DNA of 64,000 nt from Saccharospirillum sp. GTDB lineage: Bacteria; Pseudomonadota; Gammaproteobacteria; Pseudomonadales; Natronospirillaceae. The DNA is taken from contig JAIUML010000003.1 of assembly GCA_022565595.1 (NCBI GenBank), forward strand, positions 234,409-298,408, given 5' to 3'. The position numbers were made by a program, and so were the translations under genes. The notes under the pieces are model-generated. The model was not told the DNA's origin and did not search any database. It was given only the letters and a program-made list of their open reading frames with translations. Position 1 is the stretch's first letter. Every line of letters starts with the position of its first letter. Positions 18,537-28,318 of this stretch are shown here, one piece after another.

Positions 18537-18770
18537 CGTCAGCATGCAGTCGCTGTAATGCATTGAGTATGTCGGCAAAACCGGGAGTTAACAATATTTT
18601 GTGCATGGCCTGGGTGACCAGGGTCAAGAATGCGCTCAGTAGATGTTGGAATCTTTGAGAATTGAAGCAGACTAAACTAAAGTTCACACTAGCTGAAACG
18701 ATATTCAGGCACTGGAGCAGAGGCTGGCTGCCGGTCGATTTCGCATCAAGTTAATCTCATAGAGCAAGCC

Positions 18771-20408
18771 ATGACAGATGTCCATGCCAGACTGAATTCA
18801 CTAAGAGATGCTTTCAAGCAACGTCTACCTGCGTTGCGCGCCGAACTGGCTGATCAGTGGCGTCGCTTCACCGAGACGCGCCACAGAGATAGCCTGGCAG
18901 CCCTTCATCTGACGGTGCACAGCCTCAAGGGGAGCAGTGGCACCTTTGGCTTTCATTCCACAAGCGAAGCCGCTCGTCAGTTCGAGCAGGGCATTCGTCG
19001 ATTGCTCGATACAGCAGGAGACGATACGAGTTGGGAGCCAAGCCAACTGGATCGTCTCAGTGGTGCATACGCCAGATTGAATGCAGCCTTGAAGTTGGAT
19101 GCCAGTCAAAGCACGCCGATGGCGAGTGATGATTTGAACGCCCTGGCACCGGCCAGAGCAGAGGAATGGACCCGAGCCTTGTACTACGTCCAGGTACAGG
19201 AGGGCTCAAAGATAGAGACTCTGCTGGGTAACCTTGAAGCTCTGGGCATTCAGGTGATAAATGACAGCCTGGCGTCGTTGCTGCTATTGGAGCCCGAACC
19301 GGGTGCTTTGCCAGTGGTTATTGTTGATCTCGGTGATGAGACGTCACTCAGAACTCTGGTGGGTCCCTTGAAACTATTGGCACGTCGTTGCTTCCGTGTG
19401 TTGGTGCTGACACCAAAAGCCGATTTTGCGACCGACCTGACCTTGCTGCGTGCGGGCGCTTTTGCCAGTCTGTCGCGACCCTTATCGAACGACGAATTGA
19501 CGCGTTCAGTGATGCGAGCTCTGGATCCGGAGCCAGCGATTGCTTGTCGGATTCTAATGGTAGACGATCAATCCGATGTCGCGGCTTATTTCCAGACCTT
19601 ATTGCAAGCGGCAGGCATGACGGTCAAGGTTGTGCTGGATCCTGGTCGGATATACGATCAGATTGATCGTTTTGACCCGGATATTCTGCTGCTGGATATC
19701 AACATGCCCATGGCCAGCGGCACTGAAGTGGCGCGCGTCGTGCGCCTGCACGATCGCTACCTGGCTTTGCCTATTCTGTTTCTTACCGGTGAAGAGTCTG
19801 TGGAGCGAACCAACCTGATCGACGTTGGTTCGGATGACATCCTGAGTAAATCGATCGACCCCTCTTCATTGATTTCTCAGTTACGCACTCGTGCGTTTCG
19901 AGCCCGCCAGATCCGCGCCAAGATGACCGTCGATGCACTGTCTGGACTTTATAATCATGGTCACATCCAACATCTGGCCAAACAGAGCTTTGACCAGGCG
20001 AGTGCATCGCGGCCACTGAGCATGGCGATGATCGACCTGGATCGGTTCAAGCAGGTCAACGATGCCTGGGGTCATGATGTCGGCGATCAGGTTATTACCG
20101 AACTGAGCCAATTGCTGCGTTTGCGGCTGCGCTCGGCAGACCTGGTTGGTCGCTATGGCGGCGAGGAATTTATGGTGTTGATGCCAGCGACGCAGGCTGA
20201 AGTTGCAGCTCGCGTTCTGGACGAAGTGCGCGTGACCTTTTCCCAGATGGTTTTTAACGCCGGCGATACCTCTTTTCAGGTTACGCTCAGTGCAGGACTC
20301 TGTGACACCGCACTGGTTGATACGCTGGAAAAGCAATTCAAGAAAGCCGACGAAGCGCTTTATCAGGCGAAGAAAAACGGCCGAAATCGAGTAGAGATCG
20401 CCCGTTGA
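18771..20408 (+). CDS. Hpt-receiver-GGDEF diguanylate cyclase
   Basis: A 545-residue cytoplasmic signalling protein. An Hpt domain carries His50 in HSLKGSSGTFG. The middle region (about 125-245) looks like a receiver fold without the acidic pocket, a pseudo-receiver. A true receiver follows (ILMVDDQSD, phospho-Asp in DILLLDINMP near residue 304, FLTGEE). The C-terminal GGDEF domain has GGEEF at about 463-467 with RSAD five residues before it, which is an intact product-inhibition (RxxD) site. So it should make c-di-GMP from GTP under phosphorelay control. No membrane segments are seen. It is divergent from the HDOD regulator with about 230 bases between them. Confidence 0.92.
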   Translation: MTDVHARLNSLRDAFKQRLPALRAELADQWRRFTETRHRDSLAALHLTVHSLKGSSGTFGFHSTSEAARQFEQGIRRLLDTAGDDTSWEPSQLDRLSGAYARLNAALKLDASQSTPMASDDLNALAPARAEEWTRALYYVQVQEGSKIETLLGNLEALGIQVINDSLASLLLLEPEPGALPVVIVDLGDETSLRTLVGPLKLLARRCFRVLVLTPKADFATDLTLLRAGAFASLSRPLSNDELTRSVMRALDPEPAIACRILMVDDQSDVAAYFQTLLQAAGMTVKVVLDPGRIYDQIDRFDPDILLLDINMPMASGTEVARVVRLHDRYLALPILFLTGEESVERTNLIDVGSDDILSKSIDPSSLISQLRTRAFRARQIRAKMTVDALSGLYNHGHIQHLAKQSFDQASASRPLSMAMIDLDRFKQVNDAWGHDVGDQVITELSQLLRLRLRSADLVGRYGGEEFMVLMPATQAEVAARVLDEVRVTFSQMVFNAGDTSFQVTLSAGLCDTALVDTLEKQFKKADEALYQAKKNGRNRVEIAR

Positions 20409-20486
20409 CGGAAAACCATCATCGACGATTCACTTGAGGGCAAGATCCATGGGGTCGCGCATCCCTGCGTGGCTGCATTGTTCTGA

Positions 20487-21575
20487 TCAGGCAATTTTAC
20501 GCAGCGCTTCGACCGTTTCGCCGCGGTTCAGACGTTCGCGAGCGACCGTATCGGCCAACTCACTGGTGGCGATATCCTCTCGTCGAGAGCGTTCGAACAG
20601 CTCAAGCAAGGTGTCGTATATGCCTTCGATGTGTCGATTTACCTGCTGGCTGTCGTAGGCGCCCAACTGCTCGTAACAGACATCAATGATGCCGCCTGCA
20701 TTGATGACGTAATCGGGGGCGTAGCAGATGTCTTTTTTGTGCAACAAGTGACCTGTTTCAGGTGTATCCAGTTGATTGTTGGCCGCGCCGGCGATGATGC
20801 TGGCGGTGAGTTGTGCCATGTTTGCAGGGTTGATGGTTGCGCCCAGGGCACAGGGTGAGAAGATGTCCATGGGTTGCTGGTAGATGTCGTCCAGTGCAAC
20901 GATACGGGCTCCAAGTTCTTTCTGGGCTCGGGTCAGTACCTCATCGTTGATATCCGTTACGACCAGGTTGGCGCCAGCCTCATGCAGCATTTGGGCAACC
21001 CGAAAGCCGACACTGCCGAGGCCCTGGATGCCGACCGTCAGACCGTCCAATTGATCCCTTTCGAGTCGATGCTTTACCGCAGCCTTGATGCCAAGGAAGC
21101 AGCCCAGAGCCGTCGCTGGGGAGGGGTCGCCAGATCGGGTCTGGCCATCTGTAGTCTGCTTGTCGTGCAGGCCGGTAACAAACCGGGTTTCCTCGGCAAT
21201 GATTTTCATATCTGGTACAGAAGTGCCGGAGTCTTCAGCCGCGATATAGTTGCCACCGAGGCGTTCCAGATAACGGCCGAAAGCACGCAGCAAGTCGGGT
21301 GTTTTCTGGCGACGAGGATCGCCAATAATTACGGACTTGCCTCCCCCTAACGGCAGGCGAGCCATGGCGCTTTTGTAAGTCATACCTCGCGACAGACGCA
21401 ATACATCGGTTAGTGCGTCTTCATCATTGGCGTAGGGGTACATGCGGGTACCACCGAGCGCGGGGCCCAGCTGGGAGTTGTGAATGGCAATAATGGCTTT
21501 CAGGCCAGAGTGAACATCACTGACGTAACAGACCTGTTCATGGTGGTCGAACTCGACATGATTGAAAAGACTCAT
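20487..21575 (-). CDS. Leucine (Glu/Leu/Phe/Val) dehydrogenase
   Basis: A 362-residue amino-acid dehydrogenase, most like leucine dehydrogenase in length and pattern. It would deaminate branched-chain amino acids to 2-oxo acids with NAD. The glycine-rich substrate loop ALGGTRMYPY and catalytic lysine motif PLGGGKSVI are present. The Rossmann dinucleotide motif is GIQGLGSVG, followed by the acidic VVTDIND, which favours NAD over NADP. It is a single gene on the minus strand between two signalling genes, with no evident regulator. Confidence 0.88.
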   Translation of the reverse strand: MSLFNHVEFDHHEQVCYVSDVHSGLKAIIAIHNSQLGPALGGTRMYPYANDEDALTDVLRLSRGMTYKSAMARLPLGGGKSVIIGDPRRQKTPDLLRAFGRYLERLGGNYIAAEDSGTSVPDMKIIAEETRFVTGLHDKQTTDGQTRSGDPSPATALGCFLGIKAAVKHRLERDQLDGLTVGIQGLGSVGFRVAQMLHEAGANLVVTDINDEVLTRAQKELGARIVALDDIYQQPMDIFSPCALGATINPANMAQLTASIIAGAANNQLDTPETGHLLHKKDICYAPDYVINAGGIIDVCYEQLGAYDSQQVNRHIEGIYDTLLELFERSRREDIATSELADTVARERLNRGETVEALRKIA

Positions 21576-21752
21576 GGTGCTTTTCCTTTGTTGTGGAGGC
21601 GGGGTCGCCGCTTCGGTTTAGCTGGTTTGGGCCCTTTTGGGGCAACCATGCTCTGTTTGATACAGCACAGCATCAAAAGATAAAACATCTACCCGCTGTG
21701 TCCAGTTTTTGGCGCAGTGATCGAGTGGAGAAGCTGTCATTCCCGCAGTACA

Positions 21753-23288
21753 TTAGTCGAGTAAATCGACTCCGGTATTGACTTGTGATTTACCGCTTTT
21801 CTTGGCGTTGTACATGGCCGCATCGGCTATTCTGATTAGTTCATCGGCGTCGGAACCGTCTTCCGGGGCTGAGGCGACGCCCAGGCTGGCGCTGATGACC
21901 AGCGAGTGTTCTGTCAAGGCGATGGGGTCATCCAGAGCGGCCAGCACCTTGTTGGCCAATTGTATGGCTTCCTGTCGATCACATTGCTCCGCCAGAATGA
22001 CGAACTCATCGCCGGCCAGACGGGCGACGGTATCGCTGGTACGGGTATGTTCGATCAGGCGTTGAGCAACGGCCTGCAGCAATTCGTCACCAGCGCTATG
22101 GCCCCACTGGTCATTGACCTGCTTGAAGCCGTCCAGATCGAGGTATATCAAGGCGAAAGGGTGGCGGTAACGCTCATGGCGTTGCAATGCCTGGCGCAAG
22201 CGATCGTAGAACAACATGCGATTGGGTAAGCGAGTCAGCGAGTCGTGATGGGCTTGCCAGGCGAGTTGCCTTTCAATGATCTTGCGTTCGCGAATATCGT
22301 CTATCAATGCCTGTTCGGAACGTTTGCGCATCCATGTCAGCCAGGCGATGACCAGAATCATCAGTGAAATGATGATCAGAGAAAACACCAGACGCAGGCG
22401 TTCCGCTCGTTGAAAGGCGGCATCGGCTTGATGAACTGGCGCCAACTCCGCGCCGACAAAGGCCACCCAGGGCCAATCGGGCAGTCGATTAAAGGCAACG
22501 CGTCTTTGAGCCGCGTCGAAAGGAGATTCAACCAGAAAACTGGCACTCACGGGCGGGCTCCCTTCATATTGAGCCAGAGAATCCAGAACCTGGCCAGCCT
22601 GGTACTCGATAAAGGGACGGCGCATGATCAGGCGGCCTTCCAGGTCGGCAAGGACGGTCGTAACCCCCTCCATTTCGGTGACACCGCCCAGCGCATTGCT
22701 GAAGCGTTCAAGGTCTATGGCCAGTGCCAGTACGCCGCCGAACTCGCCCTCTCGAAAGAGGGGCCGACTCATGGCGACAAAGGGCCGGCTGTCTTCAATG
22801 CGTGATAGCGAAGGGCTGGAAAGAAAGGTGCGGTGCTCGCGCTCAGACTGTATGTGGGCCGTGAAGTAATCGCGATCAGTAACCGAAGGCAAAGGCTCGC
22901 TGTCGTCACGAGTCCAGAGCGCTATGGCTCCACTTTCATCCAGGAACAGAAAGTCTGCAATTTCCGGGCTGACGGCTACCTGGAGCAGCAGCAGATCCTG
23001 GATGTCGGAGTCGCTGACCTGGTTGGATTCAATCACACTGCCCAGCACCAACAGAGTTCGCTCCAACTCGTTCAACTTGGCGTTGACCAGCTCACTTTGA
23101 TTGTTGGCGAAAAAGGTGACGCTTTGCAGCAACTGCGCTTCGCTGTTGCTGGTGAAGGTACTGACCGTACTGCGAAAGAAAATGACCAGAGCCAGAGCGG
23201 CCACCAGCCAGACCAGAGCCAAAGACACCAGAATAATCGCAACGGAGCGGCGCTGGTGCTTTTGCATGTGGCTGTGTTGGCTGGGCAT
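21753..23288 (-). CDS. Membrane diguanylate cyclase with extracytoplasmic sensor (AGDEF)
   Basis: A 511-residue protein with membrane helices at about 16-38 and 300-320 flanking a roughly 260-residue periplasmic domain. That region has the look of a dCACHE small-ligand sensor (RDYFTAHIQSEREHRTFLS, SRPLFREGEFGGVLALAIDL). The C-terminal GGDEF domain reads AGDEF at residues 425-429 instead of GGDEF, with an RTSD inhibitory site at the usual distance. AGDEF forms are active in some proteins, so activity is uncertain. No EAL domain is present. The start at 23288 lacks a strong ribosome site; an in-frame ATG seven codons later is possible. Confidence 0.9.
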   Translation of the reverse strand: MPSQHSHMQKHQRRSVAIILVSLALVWLVAALALVIFFRSTVSTFTSNSEAQLLQSVTFFANNQSELVNAKLNELERTLLVLGSVIESNQVSDSDIQDLLLLQVAVSPEIADFLFLDESGAIALWTRDDSEPLPSVTDRDYFTAHIQSEREHRTFLSSPSLSRIEDSRPFVAMSRPLFREGEFGGVLALAIDLERFSNALGGVTEMEGVTTVLADLEGRLIMRRPFIEYQAGQVLDSLAQYEGSPPVSASFLVESPFDAAQRRVAFNRLPDWPWVAFVGAELAPVHQADAAFQRAERLRLVFSLIIISLMILVIAWLTWMRKRSEQALIDDIRERKIIERQLAWQAHHDSLTRLPNRMLFYDRLRQALQRHERYRHPFALIYLDLDGFKQVNDQWGHSAGDELLQAVAQRLIEHTRTSDTVARLAGDEFVILAEQCDRQEAIQLANKVLAALDDPIALTEHSLVISASLGVASAPEDGSDADELIRIADAAMYNAKKSGKSQVNTGVDLLD

Positions 23289-23328
23289 TTTGGGCGGAAT
23301 ACTTTGGAGTTGATTCAGTATAGCAGTT

Positions 23329-23365
23329 GGGGGTGTTTTGGGGTATTTCAGGGGGTTGGGGTGGG
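23329..23365 (+). other. G-run cluster, possible G-quadruplex
   Basis: Five G-runs of 5, 4, 5, 4 and 3 bases are separated by spacers of 6, 7, 2 and 1 bases. They lie 40-77 bases upstream of the minus-strand AGDEF gene start. The G-rich strand is the template strand of that gene, so the mRNA leader itself would be C-rich. Confidence 0.4.
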
Positions 23366-23485
23366 TTTTTTGATTTGGGTTGGCTTTTGTAGGTCGGTAT
23401 TAATTTGTAGGAGCCGCATCCATGCTCCCCGGTCCAGCCCCGATGTGTCGGACCAGCCCATCCGTGTGCGGTCGTAAAAGCCCTA

Positions 23486-23531
23486 CTAAAGCCCCGTTAA
23501 GGGGCTTTAGTTTTTCAGCGAAGCTGAAAAA
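23486..23531. terminator. Double hairpin terminator after rho
   Basis: Two adjacent perfect stems are present. One is CTAAAGCCCC/GGGGCTTTAG, and the other is TTTTTCAGC/GCTGAAAAA, which starts eight bases after the rho stop. On the plus strand the first stem is followed by five T; on the minus strand the second stem ends in its own T-run. The pair can serve as a bidirectional terminator. Confidence 0.7.
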
Positions 23532-23538
23532 CGGGTTT

Positions 23539-24795
23539 TTACCCCTTCATCGATTTGAAGAATTCGTCGTTGGTTTTGGTCATCTTGAGTTTGTTGAGCA
23601 GGAACTCGATGGCGCTGACGTCTTCCATCTCGGCGAGGAGTTTGCGCAAAATCCACAGGCGTTGCAGTTCTTCCTGAGTGGTGAGCAGCTCTTCACGGCG
23701 AGTGCCGGAACGGCGAATGTTGATGGAGGGGAAGATGCGTTTTTCGGAGATCTTGCGATCGAGGTGGACTTCCATGTTGCCGGTGCCCTTGAACTCTTCG
23801 TAGATCACTTCGTCCATCTTGGAGCCGGTGTCGATCAGGGCCGTGGCCATGATGGTCAGGGAACCGCCTTCCTCGATGTTACGCGCAGCGCCGAAGAAGC
23901 GCTTGGGGCGTTCCAGAGCGTGGGCGTCGACACCGCCGGTCAGTACCTTGCCGGAACTCGGCACTATGGTGTTGTAGGCACGGGCCAGACGGGTGATGGA
24001 ATCGAGCAGAATGACTACATCCTGCTTGTGCTCCACCAGGCGCTTGGCCTTCTCGATCACCATCTCGGCGACCTGAACGTGACGTGCAGGCGGCTCGTCA
24101 AAGGTGGAGGCGATGACTTCACCACGCACCGAGCGCTGCATGTCGGTCACTTCTTCCGGGCGCTCATCGATTAGCAGGACGATCAGATGGGTTTCCGGGT
24201 TGTTGCGCGCGATGGACTGAGCCATGTGCTGCAACATCAGCGTTTTACCGGCCTTGGGTGGCGAAACAATCAAGCCACGCTGGCCTTTGCCGATGGGCGA
24301 CACCAGGTCGAGGATCCGGCTGGACAAGTCTTCAGTGGAACCGTTACCGGTTTCAAGTACCAGGCGATCCTGAGGGAAGAGCGGCGTCAGGTTCTCGAAC
24401 AGGATCTTGTTACGACCACCTTCGAGCGTGTCGTAATTGATCTTGTCGACCTTGAGCAAGGCAAAATAGCGTTCGCCTTCCTTGGGTGGCCGGATCTTGC
24501 CCGAAACGGTGTCGCCAGTGCGCAGGTTGAAACGACGTATCTGGCTGGGTGAGACATAGATGTCATCAGGCCCTGCCAGGTAAGACGCTGTCGCTGAACG
24601 CAGAAAGCCGAAACCGTCCTGGAGGATTTCCAATACACCATCACCCCAGATATCTTCGCCGCCTTTGGCGTGACGTTTGAGGATGGTGAATATCAGGTCC
24701 TGCTTGCGGGCCCGGTTCAGGTTATCGAGTCCCATGTCCTTGGCGATTTCAAGGAGCTCGGGCACAGGTTTTGTTTTTAAGTCACTAAGATTCAT
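23539..24795 (-). CDS. rho: Transcription termination factor Rho
   Basis: A 418-residue RNA-dependent ATPase/helicase that ends transcription of untranslated RNA. It starts [15 protein letters not shown] like other proteobacterial Rho proteins. The RNA-binding fold carries GFGFLRS, Walker A is PPKAGKT, Walker B ends [16 protein letters not shown], and the secondary RNA site appears as the Q-loop/R-loop region [17 protein letters not shown]. Length equals the usual 419. trxA lies upstream on the same strand, the common arrangement, with 219 bases between. Confidence 0.98.
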   Translation of the reverse strand: MNLSDLKTKPVPELLEIAKDMGLDNLNRARKQDLIFTILKRHAKGGEDIWGDGVLEILQDGFGFLRSATASYLAGPDDIYVSPSQIRRFNLRTGDTVSGKIRPPKEGERYFALLKVDKINYDTLEGGRNKILFENLTPLFPQDRLVLETGNGSTEDLSSRILDLVSPIGKGQRGLIVSPPKAGKTLMLQHMAQSIARNNPETHLIVLLIDERPEEVTDMQRSVRGEVIASTFDEPPARHVQVAEMVIEKAKRLVEHKQDVVILLDSITRLARAYNTIVPSSGKVLTGGVDAHALERPKRFFGAARNIEEGGSLTIMATALIDTGSKMDEVIYEEFKGTGNMEVHLDRKISEKRIFPSINIRRSGTRREELLTTQEELQRLWILRKLLAEMEDVSAIEFLLNKLKMTKTNDEFFKSMKG

Positions 24796-25014
24796 AGGGT
24801 TTGCGATTTGTATGTGTATAGGAATGATGATCGGGCGGCCGCCCGGAGACGTGGTCGGGATCGTTTGAAAATGGGAATGTCGTCACTATAGGGACTGTTT
24901 TTGCCCCTGTCCAGTCATCTTCGGTCGAAAAAGCACCAAATTTGATCAAAACCTGTCCGAGGTCACGAAACTGGCGGGCAGGGTGCAGCGGCAGAGCCGC
25001 TGCGGCGCCTCAAA

Positions 25015-25341
25015 TCAGAGGTTGCTCTGGATAAATTCGACCAGTTGGGTCTTGGACAGCGCGCCCACCTTGGTGGCTGCAACTTCGCCGCCTTTGAACA
25101 TCATCAGCGTCGGGATACCACGAATGCCGTACTTGGGCGGCGTATTGGGGTTCTCGTCGATGTTCAGCTTGGCGACCACCATTTTGTCGGCATACTCGTC
25201 TGCGACTTCTTCCAGGACCGGTGCAATCATTTTGCACGGGCCACACCATTCGGCCCAGTAGTCAACCAGTACAGGCTTGTCACTGCCCAGTACATCGGTT
25301 TCAAAGCTGTCGTCGGATACGTTCTGAATGTGTTCACTCAT
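25015..25341 (-). CDS. trxA: Thioredoxin 1
   Basis: A 108-residue cytoplasmic disulfide reductase with active site WCGPCK. ATG 25341 gives [18 protein letters not shown], matching the family start; an in-frame upstream extension to 25440 has no family support. The cis-proline loop reads [11 protein letters not shown]. It sits directly upstream of rho as in many gammaproteobacteria. In Pseudomonas the polyphosphate genes ppk/ppx lie between hemB and trxA, and they are absent here. Confidence 0.96.
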   Translation of the reverse strand: MSEHIQNVSDDSFETDVLGSDKPVLVDYWAEWCGPCKMIAPVLEEVADEYADKMVVAKLNIDENPNTPPKYGIRGIPTLMMFKGGEVAATKVGALSKTQLVEFIQSNL

Positions 25342-25516
25342 TGGGTTTGGGTCCGTTTTTCCTGGAATGGGTTGGTCAGTTTCAGAATGGGTTGGAACGC
25401 CGTTGGCTGTTACCGAAAGGGCTAAGGAGGCGAAAAGCATGCCTCAGCCTGGCGTCGTTGTCCATCTCGAAGGCTATAAAATGGCCCTGTTGTTGAAGCT
25501 TTTCAAGTGACGTACA

Positions 25517-26527
<1,011 letters not shown>

Positions 26528-26607
26528 TTATAGCGCTCTCCAGACTGTGAGCTTGAATGATGGCTACATATTAAGGTGAGCATAGTAACGTATTTTATTG
26601 GTCATTA

Positions 26608-26805
26608 AAGACTAGCGATGGATGTCGGGTAGACCTGTCCGGGGGCGTCTGCGGCCAGGAAGGCCGCAGTCGAGCCTACAGGGACCAAAACGCCAGGAGC
26701 GTTTTGGCATGAGCGAAGCGAGCCCGAAGGGTTAGCCCCATGGATGGGGCTGATACCTATTTACGGCGAGCGATGTGTCGCACCACCCGGACAGGTCTAC
26801 CCGAC
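26608..26805. repeat. Intergenic palindromic repeat, family A copy 1 (with 394-base gap)
   Basis: The hemB-ubiE gap (26528-26921) holds this element and otherwise only promoter-like sequence. Its ends are a perfect 20-base inverted repeat, 26624-26643 and 26786-26805. Inside are the hairpins CTGCGGCC/GGCCGCAG, CCAAAACGC/GCGTTTTGG and AGCCCCAT/ATGGGGCT, then CGAGCGATGTGTCGCACC, a segment also in copy 2 at 34400. The 16 bases from 26608 are identical to the start of copy 3 at 58801. No open reading frame or transposase is present, and no target duplication is obvious. Confidence 0.75.
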
Positions 26806-26879
26806 AGCCTTCGCGGGTTATGCCTCCAAAACAACAAACAAAAGCCGGTCACTCAGTCGCCGCGCGCGGGCAATGTCGG

Positions 26880-26885
26880 TACAAT
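26880..26885 (+). promoter_or_regulatory. Possible -10 element of ubiE
   Basis: TACAAT lies 37 bases before the ubiE ATG. No convincing -35 hexamer is seen at 16-18 bases upstream, so this is a weak call. Confidence 0.3.
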
Positions 26886-26921
26886 GCCGCACTCCTGAAT
26901 CAGCACAGCCACGGGGACAGC

Positions 26922-27671
26922 ATGCCGGAAAAAGACACCACGCACTTTGGGTACCAGACGGTCGCGACCGAGGAAAAGCAAAAGCGCGTCGCCGATGTGT
27001 TCCATTCCGTGGCCGCAAAGTACGACCTGATGAACGACCTGATGTCCTTCGGCATCCATCGTTTGTGGAAGAAGTACAGTATTGAACTGTCCGGGGTGCG
27101 CCCGGGGCATCGAGTTCTGGACATCGCTGGTGGCACCGGCGACCTCGCCTACGATTTTGCGCGCCGGGTCGGCCCCGAGGGGCTGGTGGTCCTGGCGGAC
27201 ATCAATGACTCCATGCTCAAGGTCGGCCGTGATCGACTGGCCGATCGCGGCATCGCCGGTAACCTGGAAACGGTTCAGGCCAATGCCGAGGTATTGCCCT
27301 TTCCGGACAACCATTTCGACATCATTACCATTGCCTTCGGCTTGCGCAATGTCACCCACAAGGACAAAGCCCTGGCCGAGATGGCCCGAGTACTCAAGCC
27401 TGGTGGTCGGTTGCTGGTTCTGGAGTTTTCCAAGCCGCGCAACGACTTGCTCAGCAAGGCCTACGATCTTTACTCTTTCAAGGCATTGCCCTTCATGGGT
27501 CGAGCAGTAACCGGTGACCCCGAGAGTTATCAATACCTGGCGGAGTCAATTCGCATGCATCCGGATCAGGACACCTTGAAGGCGATGATGGAAGACGCCG
27601 GCTTGAGTCAGGTGCGTTATCACAATCTGACCGGGGGTGTGGTGGCACTGCATCGCGGAGTCAAGGCATGA
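26922..27671 (+). CDS. ubiE: Ubiquinone/menaquinone C-methyltransferase
   Basis: A 249-residue SAM-dependent methyltransferase that C-methylates the benzoquinol ring in ubiquinone synthesis. ATG 26922 gives [14 protein letters not shown], the usual start. Family motifs are [19 protein letters not shown], the SAM loop [12 protein letters not shown], and [14 protein letters not shown]. It overlaps ubiJ by four bases (ATGA), and ubiJ overlaps ubiB in the same way, so the three form one ubiquinone operon. Confidence 0.97.
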   Translation: MPEKDTTHFGYQTVATEEKQKRVADVFHSVAAKYDLMNDLMSFGIHRLWKKYSIELSGVRPGHRVLDIAGGTGDLAYDFARRVGPEGLVVLADINDSMLKVGRDRLADRGIAGNLETVQANAEVLPFPDNHFDIITIAFGLRNVTHKDKALAEMARVLKPGGRLLVLEFSKPRNDLLSKAYDLYSFKALPFMGRAVTGDPESYQYLAESIRMHPDQDTLKAMMEDAGLSQVRYHNLTGGVVALHRGVKA

Positions 27672-28318
27672 GTTTACGCATCTGGCCGCTGCAGCGGCTG
27701 GTGAATCAGGCCCTGCAATATGACCCGGTAGCGCGGCAGCGATTGGCCGCGCTCGATGGCAAGCGGCTGGTGTTGGCCATGCGCGAACCGAGCCTGACAT
27801 TATCCTTGGTCATCGAAGCCCCTGCGGGTGCCGACAGCACCCAGGTATTGATCAGTCTTGATGACATGGATGAATGCGACGCCCGCGTCAGCGGCCGTGC
27901 TTCAGACCTGCTGGCGGTTTTGCAGGCGAGCGATCGCACCGCTGCCATGATGGCACACCAGATAGACATTCAGGGCGACACGCGCACCTTTTTCAGCCTG
28001 CAGGAAGTGCTGTCTGGTCTGGATGTCGACTGGGAAATGGCTTTGGCGGATCGGCTTGGTGATCTACCCGCGCACTGGCTGGCCGATGGGTTGCGCCTGG
28101 CAGGCCAAATGGCGCGCAACCATGGTGAATCCTTGCAACGAACTCTGCGCAATTTTGGTCGTGAAGAAAGCGGCCTCTTTGTGCCGGCGTCGCTCTGGCG
28201 CCATCATACCGAGTCGGTGTATCAGTTGCGGCTGGGGGCCGATCGATTGCAGGCGAGAGTGCAACGTTTGCAACAGCGCATGACGGAACGGCACGACGCG
28301 GAGGACGATCCGTCATGA
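27668..28318 (+). CDS. ubiJ: Ubiquinone biosynthesis accessory factor UbiJ
   Basis: A 216-residue SCP2-domain protein between ubiE and ubiB, where UbiJ is always found. UbiJ binds lipid and scaffolds the soluble Ubi complex with UbiK. The N-terminal half has SCP2 features ([31 protein letters not shown], and [17 protein letters not shown]), and the C-terminal part is helical and Arg/Gln-rich (about 180-210), consistent with a coiled coil. Sequence conservation is low in this family, so the call rests on domain pattern plus synteny. Confidence 0.9.
   Translation: MSLRIWPLQRLVNQALQYDPVARQRLAALDGKRLVLAMREPSLTLSLVIEAPAGADSTQVLISLDDMDECDARVSGRASDLLAVLQASDRTAAMMAHQIDIQGDTRTFFSLQEVLSGLDVDWEMALADRLGDLPAHWLADGLRLAGQMARNHGESLQRTLRNFGREESGLFVPASLWRHHTESVYQLRLGADRLQARVQRLQQRMTERHDAEDDPS

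Noticed and set aside
23405..23475. Possible fifth family A repeat (GATGTGTCGGACCAG and CATCCATGCTCC)
   Set aside because: Only short scattered similarity and reversed order of blocks; too weak to call a copy.
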